NCBI RefSeq assembly: GCF_034366625.1
Contig: NZ_JAXMIH010000008.1
Coordinates: 248,001 to 312,000, forward strand
Reading direction: 5' to 3'
DNA length: 64,000 nt
Source: Prosthecobacter sp.
Lineage (GTDB): Bacteria > Verrucomicrobiota > Verrucomicrobiia > Verrucomicrobiales > Verrucomicrobiaceae
Shown here piece after piece: positions 1 to 9,656 of the stretch (position 1 is its first letter; the number at the start of each line of letters is the position of its first letter). The notes beneath the pieces are model-generated. The model made no database searches. It was given only the letters and a program-made list of their open reading frames with translations, and was not told the origin of the DNA. The position numbers were made by a program, and so were the translations under genes.

Positions 1-3000
1 CGCATCGAAGCCGACAGTCGGCGCTTATTTCGACGGCGCGTTTCCTCCGACGCCTCCGGTGGTCGGCTCGTTCACGGCGGTCGATGCGTATCCGAACCTC
101 ACCTTCGTCAATCCCACGGGCATCCTCCAGGTGCCGGGGCAGAGCAAGATGATGGTGTGGCAGCGGGAGGGTGGCGTTTACATCTTCGACAAGGCGGATA
201 CCACGGCGACGAAGACCCTCGTGCTCGATATTTCCAACCAGTGCCAGGGCTGGGACGACGCGGGCTTGATGAACCTCGTGTTTCATCCGCAGTTCGACCT
301 CGGCGGCGCACCGGGCACGAACCGCTACATCTTCGTGTATTATGAATGGGTGCCGCCCGGCACGGTCGTGGGCAGTCCGACGACACGGCCAAACAACACG
401 ATCCCCGACATGCGCGACCGCATCTCGCGCTTCGAGCTGGATGCCAATGGTGTCGCGCTGCCGGACTCGGAGGTCATCATCATGGATCAGGCCGCCACGA
501 ACACCTGGCACAACGGCAGCGGCATGTTCTTCCATCCCGTGGACGGCTACCTTTACTGGAGCAACGGCGATGACACCAACTCCGCGAACGCCCAGTCCAT
601 CACGGGGCCGCTGCTGGGCGGTGTCTTCCGTGTGGATGTGGACAAGCGCGGTGGAAACTTCAGCCATGCGCCCGTGCGCGTGCCCACGGGCGTGACGACG
701 CAGAACTACTTCATCCCGAACAACAACCCGTTCGTCGGGCAGTCGGGCGTGAATGAAGAAACCTTCGCCATCGGCCTGCGCAGCCCGCACCGCATGACGC
801 ACGATGCCGTGACCGGACGCACCTTCATCGCGGATGTGGGCGCGGGTGATCGCGAGGAGGTGGACATCATCGAACCCACCGAGACCAGCGGCATGAACTT
901 CCAGTGGCCGCAAAAAGAAGGCTACAACGGCGACATGACGCCGCCCTACCTCGGCGTGAACAAGCGCCCGGTGCTCGACTACAATCACAGCGAGGGCAGC
1001 GCCATCATCGGTGGTTATGTCTATCGCGGCGCGGCCTTTCCTGAGCTTCAGGGGAAATACCTCTTCGCCGACAATGTGGTGAACAAAGTGTGGGCGATGA
1101 ATGAAGGCACCACGCCAGCCACGAAGACACTGCTCACCACCGTGCCCACCGGTCCCGGTCCAGACAGCGGACGCAGCTACATCGGCATATCGAGCTGGGG
1201 CGTGGACAGCGATGGCGAAGTCTATATCTGCCGCTTGAGCAGCACCGGTGGCACGATCTTGAAACTGCAACGCGGTTCCGCCCCCAGCACGCCGTTGCCC
1301 GCCACGCTCAGCGCCACGGGTTTGTTCAGCGACATCGCTGGCTTCGTGCCTTCGGACAAACTCATCCCCTACACGATCAACGCGCCGTTTTGGTCGGACA
1401 AAGCCATCAAGTCGCGCTGGCTCACGGTGCCCACGGGCACGACCATCGGCTTCACTCCCACGGGAGACTGGAGCTTCCCTGCGGGCAGCGTCGCGATGAA
1501 ACATTTCGATCTGGCAACGGACGAAACCAACAGCGCCGTGCGCAAGCGATTGGAAACACGCGTGCTATTAAAAATGGCCAGCGGCGGCTCCTATGGCGCG
1601 ACTTACAAATGGCGTGCCGACAACAGCGATGCCGATCTCATCAACGAAGGCGTCACGGAGATCGTGCCCATCACCATCCCGTCCGTCGGCACCTTCACGC
1701 CGACGGACATCGGCAGTCCTAGCGTCGCGGGCAGCACCACGGTGAATGGAAACACGCTCACCGTTTCCGGTGGCGGCTCTGACATCTGGGGCACGAGCGA
1801 TCAGTTCCATTTCGCGCATCAGCAGCGCACGGGCGACTTCGACATTTCCATGAAGGCCACCTCCTTCACTCCGGCGGTGCTGTATTCCAAGTTCGGCCTC
1901 ATGGCGCGCGAGTCACTGGCCGCGAACTCACCGCATTATTTTATTTTCGCCTGGGGCAGCAACGCCGGGCGCGGTGCGAACTCCAGCGGCTATGAGGACC
2001 ACTACCGCACTACGGCCGGCGGCAACACCACCGCCAACTACCCTGCGGCAGGGCAGCATCTGGTGAGCTATCCCAACGGTTGGCTGCGCATGGCTCGCAA
2101 GGGCAACACCTTCATCAGCTACACCAGCGCGGACGGTGCGAACTGGGCCGAATATGCCCGCCAGACCATCGCCATGCCCGCCACGCTCTACTTTGGCATC
2201 GCGATGAACGCGCACGACAACGGCCTCGCCGCCACCGGCACCATCGAGCTGCAAACGACGCGCCTTCAGCCTTGGTATTATCCAGGCCGCACGGACTGCA
2301 CGACGTGTCACAACAACAACGCGGGCGGCGGATTCATCGGCCCCAACACGCGACAGTTTAACAAGGACTATGACTACACCGCCACCGGCGTGACGGACAA
2401 CCAACTGCGCGCCTTTAGCCATGTCGGCATGTTCAACACCACGCTCGATGAACCCACGATCCCGACCTACCAGAAGCTCGCGCATGTGAACCAGACCAGC
2501 GAGTCGCTGGAAAAACGCGCCCGCAGTTATGTGGACACGAACTGTGCCAACTGCCACCGGCCCGGCGGTGTGCCCGCACTGTGGGACGCGCGTTTTGACA
2601 CGCCGCTGGCAAACCAGGGCATCATCTACGGCTCCGTCGGCACCACGCTCGGCCTCGTGAATCCGCGCGTCATCGTGCCGCAATCCACCAGCCGCTCCAT
2701 GATGCATCACCGCATCGACCGCGTGGGTGCCAACCAGATGCCGCCCATCGGGCGCAACCTGGTGGATGAAGTCGGTGTGCAACTCATTACCGACTGGATC
2801 AACAGCCTCCCGGCCAATGATCCGCCTGTCGTCACGCTCACCTCGCCGATCAACGGAGCCAATGTCATCACGCCCAATCCCGTCGCGCTCGAAGCCACCG
2901 CCTCGGATGCGGACGGCATCGTGCGGGTGGAGTTCTTCGATGGCACGACCAAGATCGGCGAGGACACCACCGCGCCTTATGCCTTCTCCCACAGCGGCAT

Positions 3001-6000
3001 CACAGAAGGCACGCACACGCTCTTTGCGCGGGCTTACGACAGCGTGAACAACTCCGCTGACAGCGCGAGCGTGACCATCACCGTCACCGAGCTGCCCGGA
3101 CTCGTGCGAGCGAAGATCAACTTCCAAACAGAAGTCGCAGTCGTGCCTTCAGGCTATGTGGCGGACTCTGGCCTTCCTTTCGCCGCACGCGGCAACGGCA
3201 TGACCTATGGCTGGAGCCGCGACAACACGGTGGACTCGCGCGAGCGCAATCTCAACGCTGACAAGCGCTACGACACGCTCGTCCACATGCAGAAGGATCA
3301 CGGCGGCGGTGATGTCACGAGCACGTGGAGCATCGCGCTTCCGAACAGCAGCTACTCGGTCCACGTCGTCACCGGCGATGCCTCGGCCACCGACGGAGTC
3401 CAGTCCGTGACCGCGAATGGCGTGGCCCTCACCACCGGCACGCCTGCGGGACAAAATTTCTATGAAGCCACCGCCACCGTCGCCGTGACTAACGGTCTGC
3501 TCACCATCTCGCCCGCTGCTGGCGCGAACAATGCCAAACTTTGTTATGTGGACATCAGCGAGATGGCTCCAAGCAATGGCAACCAGCTTCCAGTCGTCGC
3601 CTTGACCGGAGTGTCGCCAGATTTCCCGACTATCGGTGCCTCCGCCAAACTTAGCGCCACCGCGAACGATCCCGACGGCACCATCACGAAGGTCGAATAC
3701 TATGCGAATGGCGTGAAGATCGGTGAAGACGACACCGCGCCGTATGTCTTCTCCTGGACGGGCTACACCGCTGGCACCTATCACATCACCGCACGCGCCG
3801 TGGACGACGACGGGGCTGCGGCGACATCCTCCAGCGCGATCATCGTGCCCGTGTTCAGTCCGGGCCAGACCGGGCTTTATGCGCAGTATTACAACGCGGC
3901 GGACTTCACCAGCTTCGTCCTCGCACGCGTGGAGCCGACATTGAATGCCAACTATGGCAACGCTGCCCCGGTCGCGGGCATGGTGGTGGATAACTTCAGC
4001 ACTCGCTGGCGCGGGCGGCTGCTCACGCGTGATCCCGGCACCTACACGCTCAAATTTTTCGCCGATGACGGCATACGCGTGTGGCTGGACAACACTTTGG
4101 TGATCGACCGCTGGGGTTACGATCCCGGAGCTGTCACCGCCACCCTCACGCTGAGTGGAAACTCGCTGCACGAGCTGCGTGTGGACCACCGTGAAGACGG
4201 CGGCGGTGCGCTGATCCAAATGTTGTGGAGCGGCCCTGGGTTTGCCGAGGAGATCGTGCCCACCACGAATCTCATCACCCCCGCCACCGGCGTCGCGAGC
4301 GATCAACTCGCGGGCACGATCATCGGCACCAATGGCTCTTGGAATAACGATCCCAACTCCACCAAAGCAGCGGTCTTCGACGGCAACTTGAACACCTTCT
4401 ACGATGCGCTCGAAGCCGACGGTGCATGGGCCGGACTCGACCTCGGCGAGGGCAACAGCCGCATCATCACCGAAGTCCGTTATTGCCCGCGTGCGGGCAG
4501 CGGCGGGCGCATGGTCGGTGGTCTCCTGCAAGGTGCCAACACAGCGGATTTCAGCGACGCGGTGACACTCCACACCGTGGCCGAGGCGCCCCCGCCCGAT
4601 GGCGTCCTCACGTCGCATTCCATCACCAGCAGCACCGCTTTCCGTTACCTCCGCTATCTCTCCCCGGCGGGCGGCTTCTGCAATGTCGCAGAAGTGGTCT
4701 TCTACGGCGCGGACGCATCATCGCCCGTGCCCCTGAACCTCATGGCGACCGCAGGGAACGCACAGGTCGGCTTGTCGTGGCTGCCCTCCGCCAATGCCAC
4801 CGGCTACAACGTCAAACGCTCCCCCGTGAGCGGCGGACCTTACTCAACAATCTCGAACAACGTCGCGGTCAACACCTTCACCGACACTGCATTGACCAAC
4901 GGCACGACCTATTTCTATGTCGTCTCCGCTCTCAATGGCGGTGGCGAGACGGCGGACTCCGCCGAAGTCAGCGCCACGCCCTTCACACCCGCGCCCGCAG
5001 GACTGGTCGCCATCGCTGGCAATGCCCAGGTCGCCCTCTCCTGGAGCAGCGTCAGTGGTGCGACCGGCTATGATTTAAAACGCGGCACCGCTCCCACCGG
5101 CCCCTTCACCACCCTCGCAGCCAATCTTCCCGGCACCGCCTACACCGACATGAGCGTGGCGAACTTCACCCTCTACTACTACGTCCTGAGCACGCTCCAT
5201 CCCTCCGGGAACAGCGCCGACTCCGTCGCCGTGAGCGCCGTGCCTCTGCCGCCGAAATTGACCGGCACCGTGATTGGAACCACCGGCTCATGGAACAACG
5301 ATCCCAATGCCACCCGCGCGGCGGTTTACGATGACAACCTCAACACCTTCTTCGATGCGCTCGAAGGAGCCGGAGCCTGGGCGGGCCTCGATCTCGGAGC
5401 CGGTGCCAGCAAGCAAATCGCCGCCATCCGTTTCGCGCCGCGCAACGGTTATTCCTGGCGCATGAACGGCGGCTCGTTGCAGGGCGCGAACAGCGCCGAT
5501 TTCAGCGATGCCGTCACCCTCCATACGTTGGCCGGAGCGCCCACAGAAGGAGTTTTCACCTTGCAGCTCGTCAGCAATCCGACGGCCTTCCGTTATGTGC
5601 GTTACCTCTCGCCCAATGACGGCTTCTGCAACGTCGCGGAAGTTGAGTTCTATGGCAGCGATGTCCTTCCAACCGCGCCCACGGGCCTGGTCGCGACTGC
5701 GGGCAACATGCAGGTCGGGCTTGCCTGGAACGCCGTCTCAGGAGCCACCAGCTACAACGTGAAACGCGCCACCACCGATGGCGGACCCTACACTCTGCTG
5801 GGCAGCGTCCCCGGAACCGGCGGCACCGACGCGACTGCGGCGAACAACACCACCTACTTCTACGTCGTCGCCGCTATGAATGCGGGCGGCGAGGGCGGCA
5901 ATTCCAATCAAGCCAGCGCCACACCCGTCTCCCCGCCCTTCAACGAAACGGAGATGCAGGCTCCCACCATGGGCATCGTCGGCGGCAATGCCACACTCTC

Positions 6001-6181
6001 AGTTGCAGCCTCCGTGCTCGGCCACACCTACCAGCTTCAAAAGTCCGAGACGCTGGCTCCAGGCTCGTGGCAAAACGTCGGCTCGCCCGTGTCTGGCAAC
6101 GGCGGCACGCTCAACTTCTCCGAGCCCGTTCCCCCACCACCGACACCACGATGCTTCTACAGGATCAGCATCCAGCGGTGA
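1..6181 (+). CDS. Giant exoprotein: sugar-dehydrogenase propeller + dihaem cytochrome c + adhesive domains (5' end outside window)
   Basis: The frame is open from base 2, so the true start lies left of the window; a GTG at 59 is not a credible start. Residues are counted from base 59. Residues 1-405 resemble the glucose/sorbosone dehydrogenase (GSDH/PQQ-type) six-blade propeller. About 415-530 and 740-915 resemble a PVC-type dihaem cytochrome with CTTCH at about 747 and CANCH at about 829. A lectin-like DUF1349-type domain (about 545-735) interrupts it. Then come an Ig-like domain (about 920-1015), a malectin-like stretch, a second Ig-like domain, PA14 (about 1270-1410), two F5/8C-like domains, three FN3 domains and a C-terminal FYRI-type module. 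Likely role: secreted or surface sugar oxidation coupled to haem electron transfer, with carbohydrate adhesion. Domain calls are from pattern recognition; substrate unknown. Confidence 0.85.
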   Translation, partial: ASKPTVGAYFDGAFPPTPPVVGSFTAVDAYPNLTFVNPTGILQVPGQSKMMVWQREGGVYIFDKADTTATKTLVLDISNQCQGWDDAGLMNLVFHPQFDLGGAPGTNRYIFVYYEWVPPGTVVGSPTTRPNNTIPDMRDRISRFELDANGVALPDSEVIIMDQAATNTWHNGSGMFFHPVDGYLYWSNGDDTNSANAQSITGPLLGGVFRVDVDKRGGNFSHAPVRVPTGVTTQNYFIPNNNPFVGQSGVNEETFAIGLRSPHRMTHDAVTGRTFIADVGAGDREEVDIIEPTETSGMNFQWPQKEGYNGDMTPPYLGVNKRPVLDYNHSEGSAIIGGYVYRGAAFPELQGKYLFADNVVNKVWAMNEGTTPATKTLLTTVPTGPGPDSGRSYIGISSWGVDSDGEVYICRLSSTGGTILKLQRGSAPSTPLPATLSATGLFSDIAGFVPSDKLIPYTINAPFWSDKAIKSRWLTVPTGTTIGFTPTGDWSFPAGSVAMKHFDLATDETNSAVRKRLETRVLLKMASGGSYGATYKWRADNSDADLINEGVTEIVPITIPSVGTFTPTDIGSPSVAGSTTVNGNTLTVSGGGSDIWGTSDQFHFAHQQRTGDFDISMKATSFTPAVLYSKFGLMARESLAANSPHYFIFAWGSNAGRGANSSGYEDHYRTTAGGNTTANYPAAGQHLVSYPNGWLRMARKGNTFISYTSADGANWAEYARQTIAMPATLYFGIAMNAHDNGLAATGTIELQTTRLQPWYYPGRTDCTTCHNNNAGGGFIGPNTRQFNKDYDYTATGVTDNQLRAFSHVGMFNTTLDEPTIPTYQKLAHVNQTSESLEKRARSYVDTNCANCHRPGGVPALWDARFDTPLANQGIIYGSVGTTLGLVNPRVIVPQSTSRSMMHHRIDRVGANQMPPIGRNLVDEVGVQLITDWINSLPANDPPVVTLTSPINGANVITPNPVALEATASDADGIVRVEFFDGTTKIGEDTTAPYAFSHSGITEGTHTLFARAYDSVNNSADSASVTITVTELPGLVRAKINFQTEVAVVPSGYVADSGLPFAARGNGMTYGWSRDNTVDSRERNLNADKRYDTLVHMQKDHGGGDVTSTWSIALPNSSYSVHVVTGDASATDGVQSVTANGVALTTGTPAGQNFYEATATVAVTNGLLTISPAAGANNAKLCYVDISEMAPSNGNQLPVVALTGVSPDFPTIGASAKLSATANDPDGTITKVEYYANGVKIGEDDTAPYVFSWTGYTAGTYHITARAVDDDGAAATSSSAIIVPVFSPGQTGLYAQYYNAADFTSFVLARVEPTLNANYGNAAPVAGMVVDNFSTRWRGRLLTRDPGTYTLKFFADDGIRVWLDNTLVIDRWGYDPGAVTATLTLSGNSLHELRVDHREDGGGALIQMLWSGPGFAEEIVPTTNLITPATGVASDQLAGTIIGTNGSWNNDPNSTKAAVFDGNLNTFYDALEADGAWAGLDLGEGNSRIITEVRYCPRAGSGGRMVGGLLQGANTADFSDAVTLHTVAEAPPPDGVLTSHSITSSTAFRYLRYLSPAGGFCNVAEVVFYGADASSPVPLNLMATAGNAQVGLSWLPSANATGYNVKRSPVSGGPYSTISNNVAVNTFTDTALTNGTTYFYVVSALNGGGETADSAEVSATPFTPAPAGLVAIAGNAQVALSWSSVSGATGYDLKRGTAPTGPFTTLAANLPGTAYTDMSVANFTLYYYVLSTLHPSGNSADSVAVSAVPLPPKLTGTVIGTTGSWNNDPNATRAAVYDDNLNTFFDALEGAGAWAGLDLGAGASKQIAAIRFAPRNGYSWRMNGGSLQGANSADFSDAVTLHTLAGAPTEGVFTLQLVSNPTAFRYVRYLSPNDGFCNVAEVEFYGSDVLPTAPTGLVATAGNMQVGLAWNAVSGATSYNVKRATTDGGPYTLLGSVPGTGGTDATAANNTTYFYVVAAMNAGGEGGNSNQASATPVSPPFNETEMQAPTMGIVGGNATLSVAASVLGHTYQLQKSETLAPGSWQNVGSPVSGNGGTLNFSEPVPPPPTPRCFYRISIQR
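4312..4708 (+). repeat. Intragenic duplication, copy 1 (F5/8C-like domain)
   Basis: This segment encodes a discoidin-like domain that recurs at 5264-5656. Both copies share the GSWNNDPN motif, the LNTF[YF]DALE motif, AWAGLDLG and the ending FCNVAEV.FYG. Copy 1 is followed by two FN3 domains and copy 2 by one, so the duplicated unit was probably F5/8C plus FN3. Confidence 0.8.
5264..5656 (+). repeat. Intragenic duplication, copy 2 (F5/8C-like domain)
   Basis: Second copy of the discoidin-like domain at 4312-4708, with the same conserved blocks in the same order and several conservative substitutions. It sits between the second and third FN3 domains of the giant exoprotein. Confidence 0.8.
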
Positions 6182-6199
6182 TTCAGATTTTACCCACGC

Positions 6200-6778
6200 A
6201 TGATGACGCCTCCAATGCACGACTCGCGGCGCACAGGTGACGTTTCCGGCGAAGCTGAAATCAGCGCGTTCTATCTGCGACACTATCCGCAGTTGCGCAT
6301 GCATGCCCATGGCCTCGGCTGTGATCCCCACACAGCGGAGGATGCGGTGCAGGATGTGTTTCTGCGATTGTTGCAGCACGACCGGCTGCGCATGTTGGCG
6401 ACCTTGCCCGGCCAGCACCAGCAGGCCAGCCTCCGCCTCCGTCTCCGTTGCCATCTCGTCAACCGCTGGCGCGATGCCCGCCGCCTGCGCCGCGGAGGCC
6501 ACCGCCATTTCGTGCCCCTGATCCAGCAGGATGGTAACGTGCTGGAGATCACCGATGAACGCACCCCAACACCCGGCAGCACACCCCGGCTCTGTGAGCA
6601 GAGCCTTCACGATGCCCTGCAACGCCTGCGTCACGAACTCCAGCCCGGCGCATGGCAGCGCGTCCGACCATTCCTTGATGGAGACGAAACCCCAGGCCCC
6701 CACCCACCCCAATCATCCGCCACCCGCGTAGCCCTCCACCGCGCCCGCCAGCGTCTCCGGGAGCTGATCGATGCATGA
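6200..6778 (+). CDS. ECF-type RNA polymerase sigma factor
   Basis: 192 residues, the usual size of an extracytoplasmic-function sigma factor. Residues about 28-62 resemble sigma-70 region 2 (YPQLRMHA, then AEDAVQDVFLRLL). The last 40 residues (ATRVALHRARQRLRELI) resemble the end of region 4.2, which binds the -35 element. The start is the first of two consecutive ATG codons, 18 bp after the giant exoprotein gene, which suggests co-transcription. No anti-sigma factor lies beside it, so how it is controlled is not visible. The region between 2 and 4 is unusually rich in Arg and His. Class identity is fairly secure; regulon unknown. Confidence 0.75.
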   Translation: MMTPPMHDSRRTGDVSGEAEISAFYLRHYPQLRMHAHGLGCDPHTAEDAVQDVFLRLLQHDRLRMLATLPGQHQQASLRLRLRCHLVNRWRDARRLRRGGHRHFVPLIQQDGNVLEITDERTPTPGSTPRLCEQSLHDALQRLRHELQPGAWQRVRPFLDGDETPGPHPPQSSATRVALHRARQRLRELIDA

Positions 6779-6829
6779 AGCTCGCTGTTTGCGACGGTCA
6801 GATATTCTTCCACATTCGCCCGCACTTTC

Positions 6830-7732
6830 ATGAAATCATCTGCGATCACCTTTCTCGCCCTGCTCGCATCCACCGTGTTTGCCACCGCGCAGAAAGCACC
6901 CGCCAATCTGCCACCAGACACAGAGTTCGCGGGCGATGTGGCGTATGTTAGCGCCGCGCATGAGCGGCAGAAACTCGACATCGCCTACTTCAAAAAAGAC
7001 AAGCCACGCCCGCTGCTCGTGTGGATCCATGGCGGGGCCTTCATGACCGGCGACAAGGCGGAGAATCACGCCATTTGGGCCGATCTCATGAAAGCAGGCT
7101 ACGCCGTCGCCACCATCAACTACCGCCTCAGCGGCGATGCCAAATGGCCCGCACAGATCACCGATTGCAAAGCCGCCATCCGTTTCCTCCGCGCTCATGC
7201 CAGGGACTACAACCTCGCGCCCGGCCGCATCGCCGTGTGGGGCAGCTCCGCAGGCGGACACCTCGCCGCTCTCGTCGGCACCAGCAGCAGCGCCAAGAAG
7301 CTCGACGTTGGGGAACATATCGAGCACTCCAGTGCCGTGAGTTGCTCCGTGGACATGTTTGGCCCCATCGACTTCGAGAAAATGCCGCAGTTCACTAGCC
7401 CCACCTCACCCGAGGCGAAGATGTGGGGGCGCGCCAGCAGCGAAGCACTCGACCTTGCTCGTGAAGCCTGCCCGATCACCTATCTCACCCAAGACACAGC
7501 GCCCATCCTCATCCTCCACGGCGACGCCGACGGCGTGATCAACATCTCGCAAAGCCAGCTCTTCGATGCCGCCATGAAAAAAGCCGGCACCCGCGGCGAC
7601 TTCATCACCCTGCCCAGAGTCGGTCACTCTCACGTCGCCGTGTGGACGAAGGAACGCGAACGCATCATGACCTTCTTCAAGTGCCACCTCATCAAGGACG
7701 CGCTGCCTGGAACCTCTGCGCGGACCCTGTAG
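6830..7732 (+). CDS. Secreted alpha/beta hydrolase (carboxylesterase/BD-FAE-like)
   Basis: 300 residues with a signal peptide (about 1-20, ending ATAQ). The HGGAF oxyanion motif (about 67-71) and the nucleophile elbow GSSAGG (about 138-143) identify the HSL/BD-FAE-like esterase family. HGDADGVI supplies the acid region and VGHSH the catalytic His. Family members remove acetyl, feruloyl or other ester groups, often from plant polysaccharides; the substrate here is not deducible. It is a clear paralogue of the gene at 7820-8806, which faces it tail to tail. It stands alone on the plus strand. Confidence 0.85.
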   Translation: MKSSAITFLALLASTVFATAQKAPANLPPDTEFAGDVAYVSAAHERQKLDIAYFKKDKPRPLLVWIHGGAFMTGDKAENHAIWADLMKAGYAVATINYRLSGDAKWPAQITDCKAAIRFLRAHARDYNLAPGRIAVWGSSAGGHLAALVGTSSSAKKLDVGEHIEHSSAVSCSVDMFGPIDFEKMPQFTSPTSPEAKMWGRASSEALDLAREACPITYLTQDTAPILILHGDADGVINISQSQLFDAAMKKAGTRGDFITLPRVGHSHVAVWTKERERIMTFFKCHLIKDALPGTSARTL

Positions 7733-7819
7733 CCTCCCGGCCCAGCAAAAGTCGCAGGGGGGCGGGTGGCGCAGTGGGCTTAGGCCACGTCTGCCTGCAC
7801 CGTGATGAACGACTGCCAA

Positions 7820-8806
7820 CTACTTGATGGCAGGCTTTGGCGTCTCGACGGCAAGTCCACCTTCCGGCACGAGTTCGATCTTCACGTCCGCGCCTTTGAG
7901 GTGCTTGTCGAAGAAGTTCTGCATGAGCTGAATGACGGCAGGTTTGCCGAAGGCCGGGCCGCCGTGGCCGGAGCCGGGGAGGGTTTGCAGCCAGACGGCG
8001 ACGCCTTTTGACTTCAGCGCGGCTTCGAGCTGCACGCTTTGCGCATAAGGCACGAGCGAGTCGTGCGTGCCGTGGAGGATGAGGAAGGGCGGATTGTCCG
8101 CGCTGACATAATGCACGGGGCTGACGGCGTCGGCTTTGGACTTGTCGTCGAGCTTCGTGCCGATGAGGCCGGAGTAGGGATCGCTGGGTGTGTTGAACTG
8201 GAAGATGTTCTTCACGTTTTTGTCCTCGGCGGCCTGCTGCACGACGGTGGTGAAATCGGCGGGACCAAAGATGTCGCACACGGCCTGCACGCGGTCGGAT
8301 TGATCAGCATGACCGCCGATGGGCGCGAAGGCTTTCTTGTCACCGGCGGTGCCGACGAGCGCGGAGAGATGTCCGCCTGCGGAACCGCCAACCGAACCGA
8401 GGCGCTCAGGATCGAGGTTGTATTCCTTGCTGTGCGCCCTCAGCCAGCGGATTGCGGCCTGGCAGTCCTGAATCTGCGCGGGGAAGACGGCCTTCTGACT
8501 GAATCGATACTCCACACTCGCCACCGCGTAGCCTTTGAGCACCATCGCCATCACCGGGCACGGAAATTTGTTCCCCGCACGCCATCCGCCGCCGTGGATG
8601 TGGACGATGAGCGGCAGTGGTTTGTCCGCAGGCTTCTCCGGCAGATAAAGATCGAGCTTCTGCGCTTCATCGCCATCTGCGATGTAGGCGATGTCCTTCT
8701 CCATCTTGATGCCCGCAGGCAACGTGAACGGCTTGGGAGCCGGTTTGGTTGATTGCGCGAGAGCAACCGTGGTCAGGAGGGTGAAGAGGAAGATGAGCGG
8801 CTTCAT
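7820..8806 (-). CDS. Secreted alpha/beta hydrolase, paralogue of the neighbouring esterase
   Basis: 328 residues, starting with a signal peptide that ends near TVALAQS. It has HGGGW (oxyanion), GGSAGGH (nucleophile elbow), HGTHDSLVPY (acid) and GSGHGG (His), all in the order found in BD-FAE/carboxylesterase-like hydrolases. It aligns along its whole length with the product of 6830-7732 (PAQI.DC.AAIR.LRAH and GGHL.ALVGT are shared). It is the last gene of a minus-strand run descending from 16607. Probably removes ester decorations from glycans outside the cytoplasm; substrate unknown. Confidence 0.85.
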   Translation of the reverse strand: MKPLIFLFTLLTTVALAQSTKPAPKPFTLPAGIKMEKDIAYIADGDEAQKLDLYLPEKPADKPLPLIVHIHGGGWRAGNKFPCPVMAMVLKGYAVASVEYRFSQKAVFPAQIQDCQAAIRWLRAHSKEYNLDPERLGSVGGSAGGHLSALVGTAGDKKAFAPIGGHADQSDRVQAVCDIFGPADFTTVVQQAAEDKNVKNIFQFNTPSDPYSGLIGTKLDDKSKADAVSPVHYVSADNPPFLILHGTHDSLVPYAQSVQLEAALKSKGVAVWLQTLPGSGHGGPAFGKPAVIQLMQNFFDKHLKGADVKIELVPEGGLAVETPKPAIK

Positions 8807-8850
8807 TGGCTGTAGATTGGGTTGATGATTGAAACGATCATGCGTGGGCG

Positions 8851-8874
8851 GCTTCGATGGCCCATCGGAGCTAC
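8851..8874. repeat. REP-like palindrome, diverged copy
   Basis: An imperfect palindrome (GCTTCGATGG, one base, CCATCGGAGC, then TAC) related to the element at 15314-15373. Its GCTAC border contains the TAG stop codon (8871-8873, minus strand) of the upstream hydrolase gene. Confidence 0.6.
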
Positions 8875-9647
8875 AGTGCGTGCTTCAAGACGAAATCGAC
8901 CAGCTCCTGGCACTCGAAGAACGACGGGCCGACCTTGTGACCTTCGCCGGGGATCACTTTGACGCTGATCTGGCCGCCACCGGCCTCGTAGCGTTCTTTG
9001 AGCAGCTTGGTGTTCAAATCATACGGCACCACAACATCGGAATCGCCATGCACGGCAAACATGGGCACTTTGTTGGCGAGCAGGCCCTTCAAGTTGTCGA
9101 TGGGATTGAGCTCGCTGAGCTTCGCGACGAGTTCGGGTTCGGTCATGGCGAAGTCGGCGAGCGTTTGCGGCTTCGAGTTCTTCAGCGGCCAGCTTGCGAG
9201 ATTGCAGACGGGATAGATGCCCACCCAGGCACGCACTTTGTCGGGATTCCGAAACGCCCACGCGAGCGTCATCATGCCGCCGCGACTCTGGCCGAGCAGG
9301 ATCGGCTTCGGCGAGTAACCACGCTTCACCATGTCGTCGTAAAACAGCGTGAACTTCGCCGAGCTGGCCGGTGAGCCGCGCACCTCGCCCAGGTCGAAGC
9401 CTGCGACGCTGATGCCCGCCTTCATGAAGGCCTCGAAATACATCTTCCGTCCCACAATCGACACGCCTCCATTCAATGTCGGCGCATACCACAACCAAGG
9501 CTTGCCCTCGGCAGGCTTCGGCGCGGCATAAACCACAGCCTTGTTGCCGCTGACATCGAAGGTCTCGGCTGTTTTGGGCCGTGCTTCTTGAGCCGTCAGC
9601 GGCAACGTGAGACAGGAAAGCAGGGTGAGCAGGGTACGAGTGTTCAT
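8871..9647 (-). CDS. Secreted alpha/beta hydrolase (prolyl-oligopeptidase/dienelactone-hydrolase-like)
   Basis: 258 residues with an N-terminal signal peptide (LLTLLSCLTLPLTAQ). The nucleophile elbow is GQSRGG (about 121-126), the acid region HGDSDVVVPYD, and the His lies in GEGHKVG. This arrangement is a single-domain alpha/beta hydrolase, different from the two BD-FAE-like paralogues next door. The start lies 9 bp from the stop of the FGE/sialidase fusion gene, so the two are probably co-transcribed. The TAG stop codon falls inside a REP-like palindrome. Substrate unknown; context suggests glycan or ester processing. Confidence 0.8.
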   Translation of the reverse strand: MNTRTLLTLLSCLTLPLTAQEARPKTAETFDVSGNKAVVYAAPKPAEGKPWLWYAPTLNGGVSIVGRKMYFEAFMKAGISVAGFDLGEVRGSPASSAKFTLFYDDMVKRGYSPKPILLGQSRGGMMTLAWAFRNPDKVRAWVGIYPVCNLASWPLKNSKPQTLADFAMTEPELVAKLSELNPIDNLKGLLANKVPMFAVHGDSDVVVPYDLNTKLLKERYEAGGGQISVKVIPGEGHKVGPSFFECQELVDFVLKHAL

Positions 9648-9656
9648 GAGATGAGA

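Noticed and set aside
1928-4618. Long antisense ORFs opposite the giant exoprotein
   Set aside because: They mirror a high-GC gene and their translations are rich in Arg, Gly, His and Val without domain motifs; the sense frame has clear domains.
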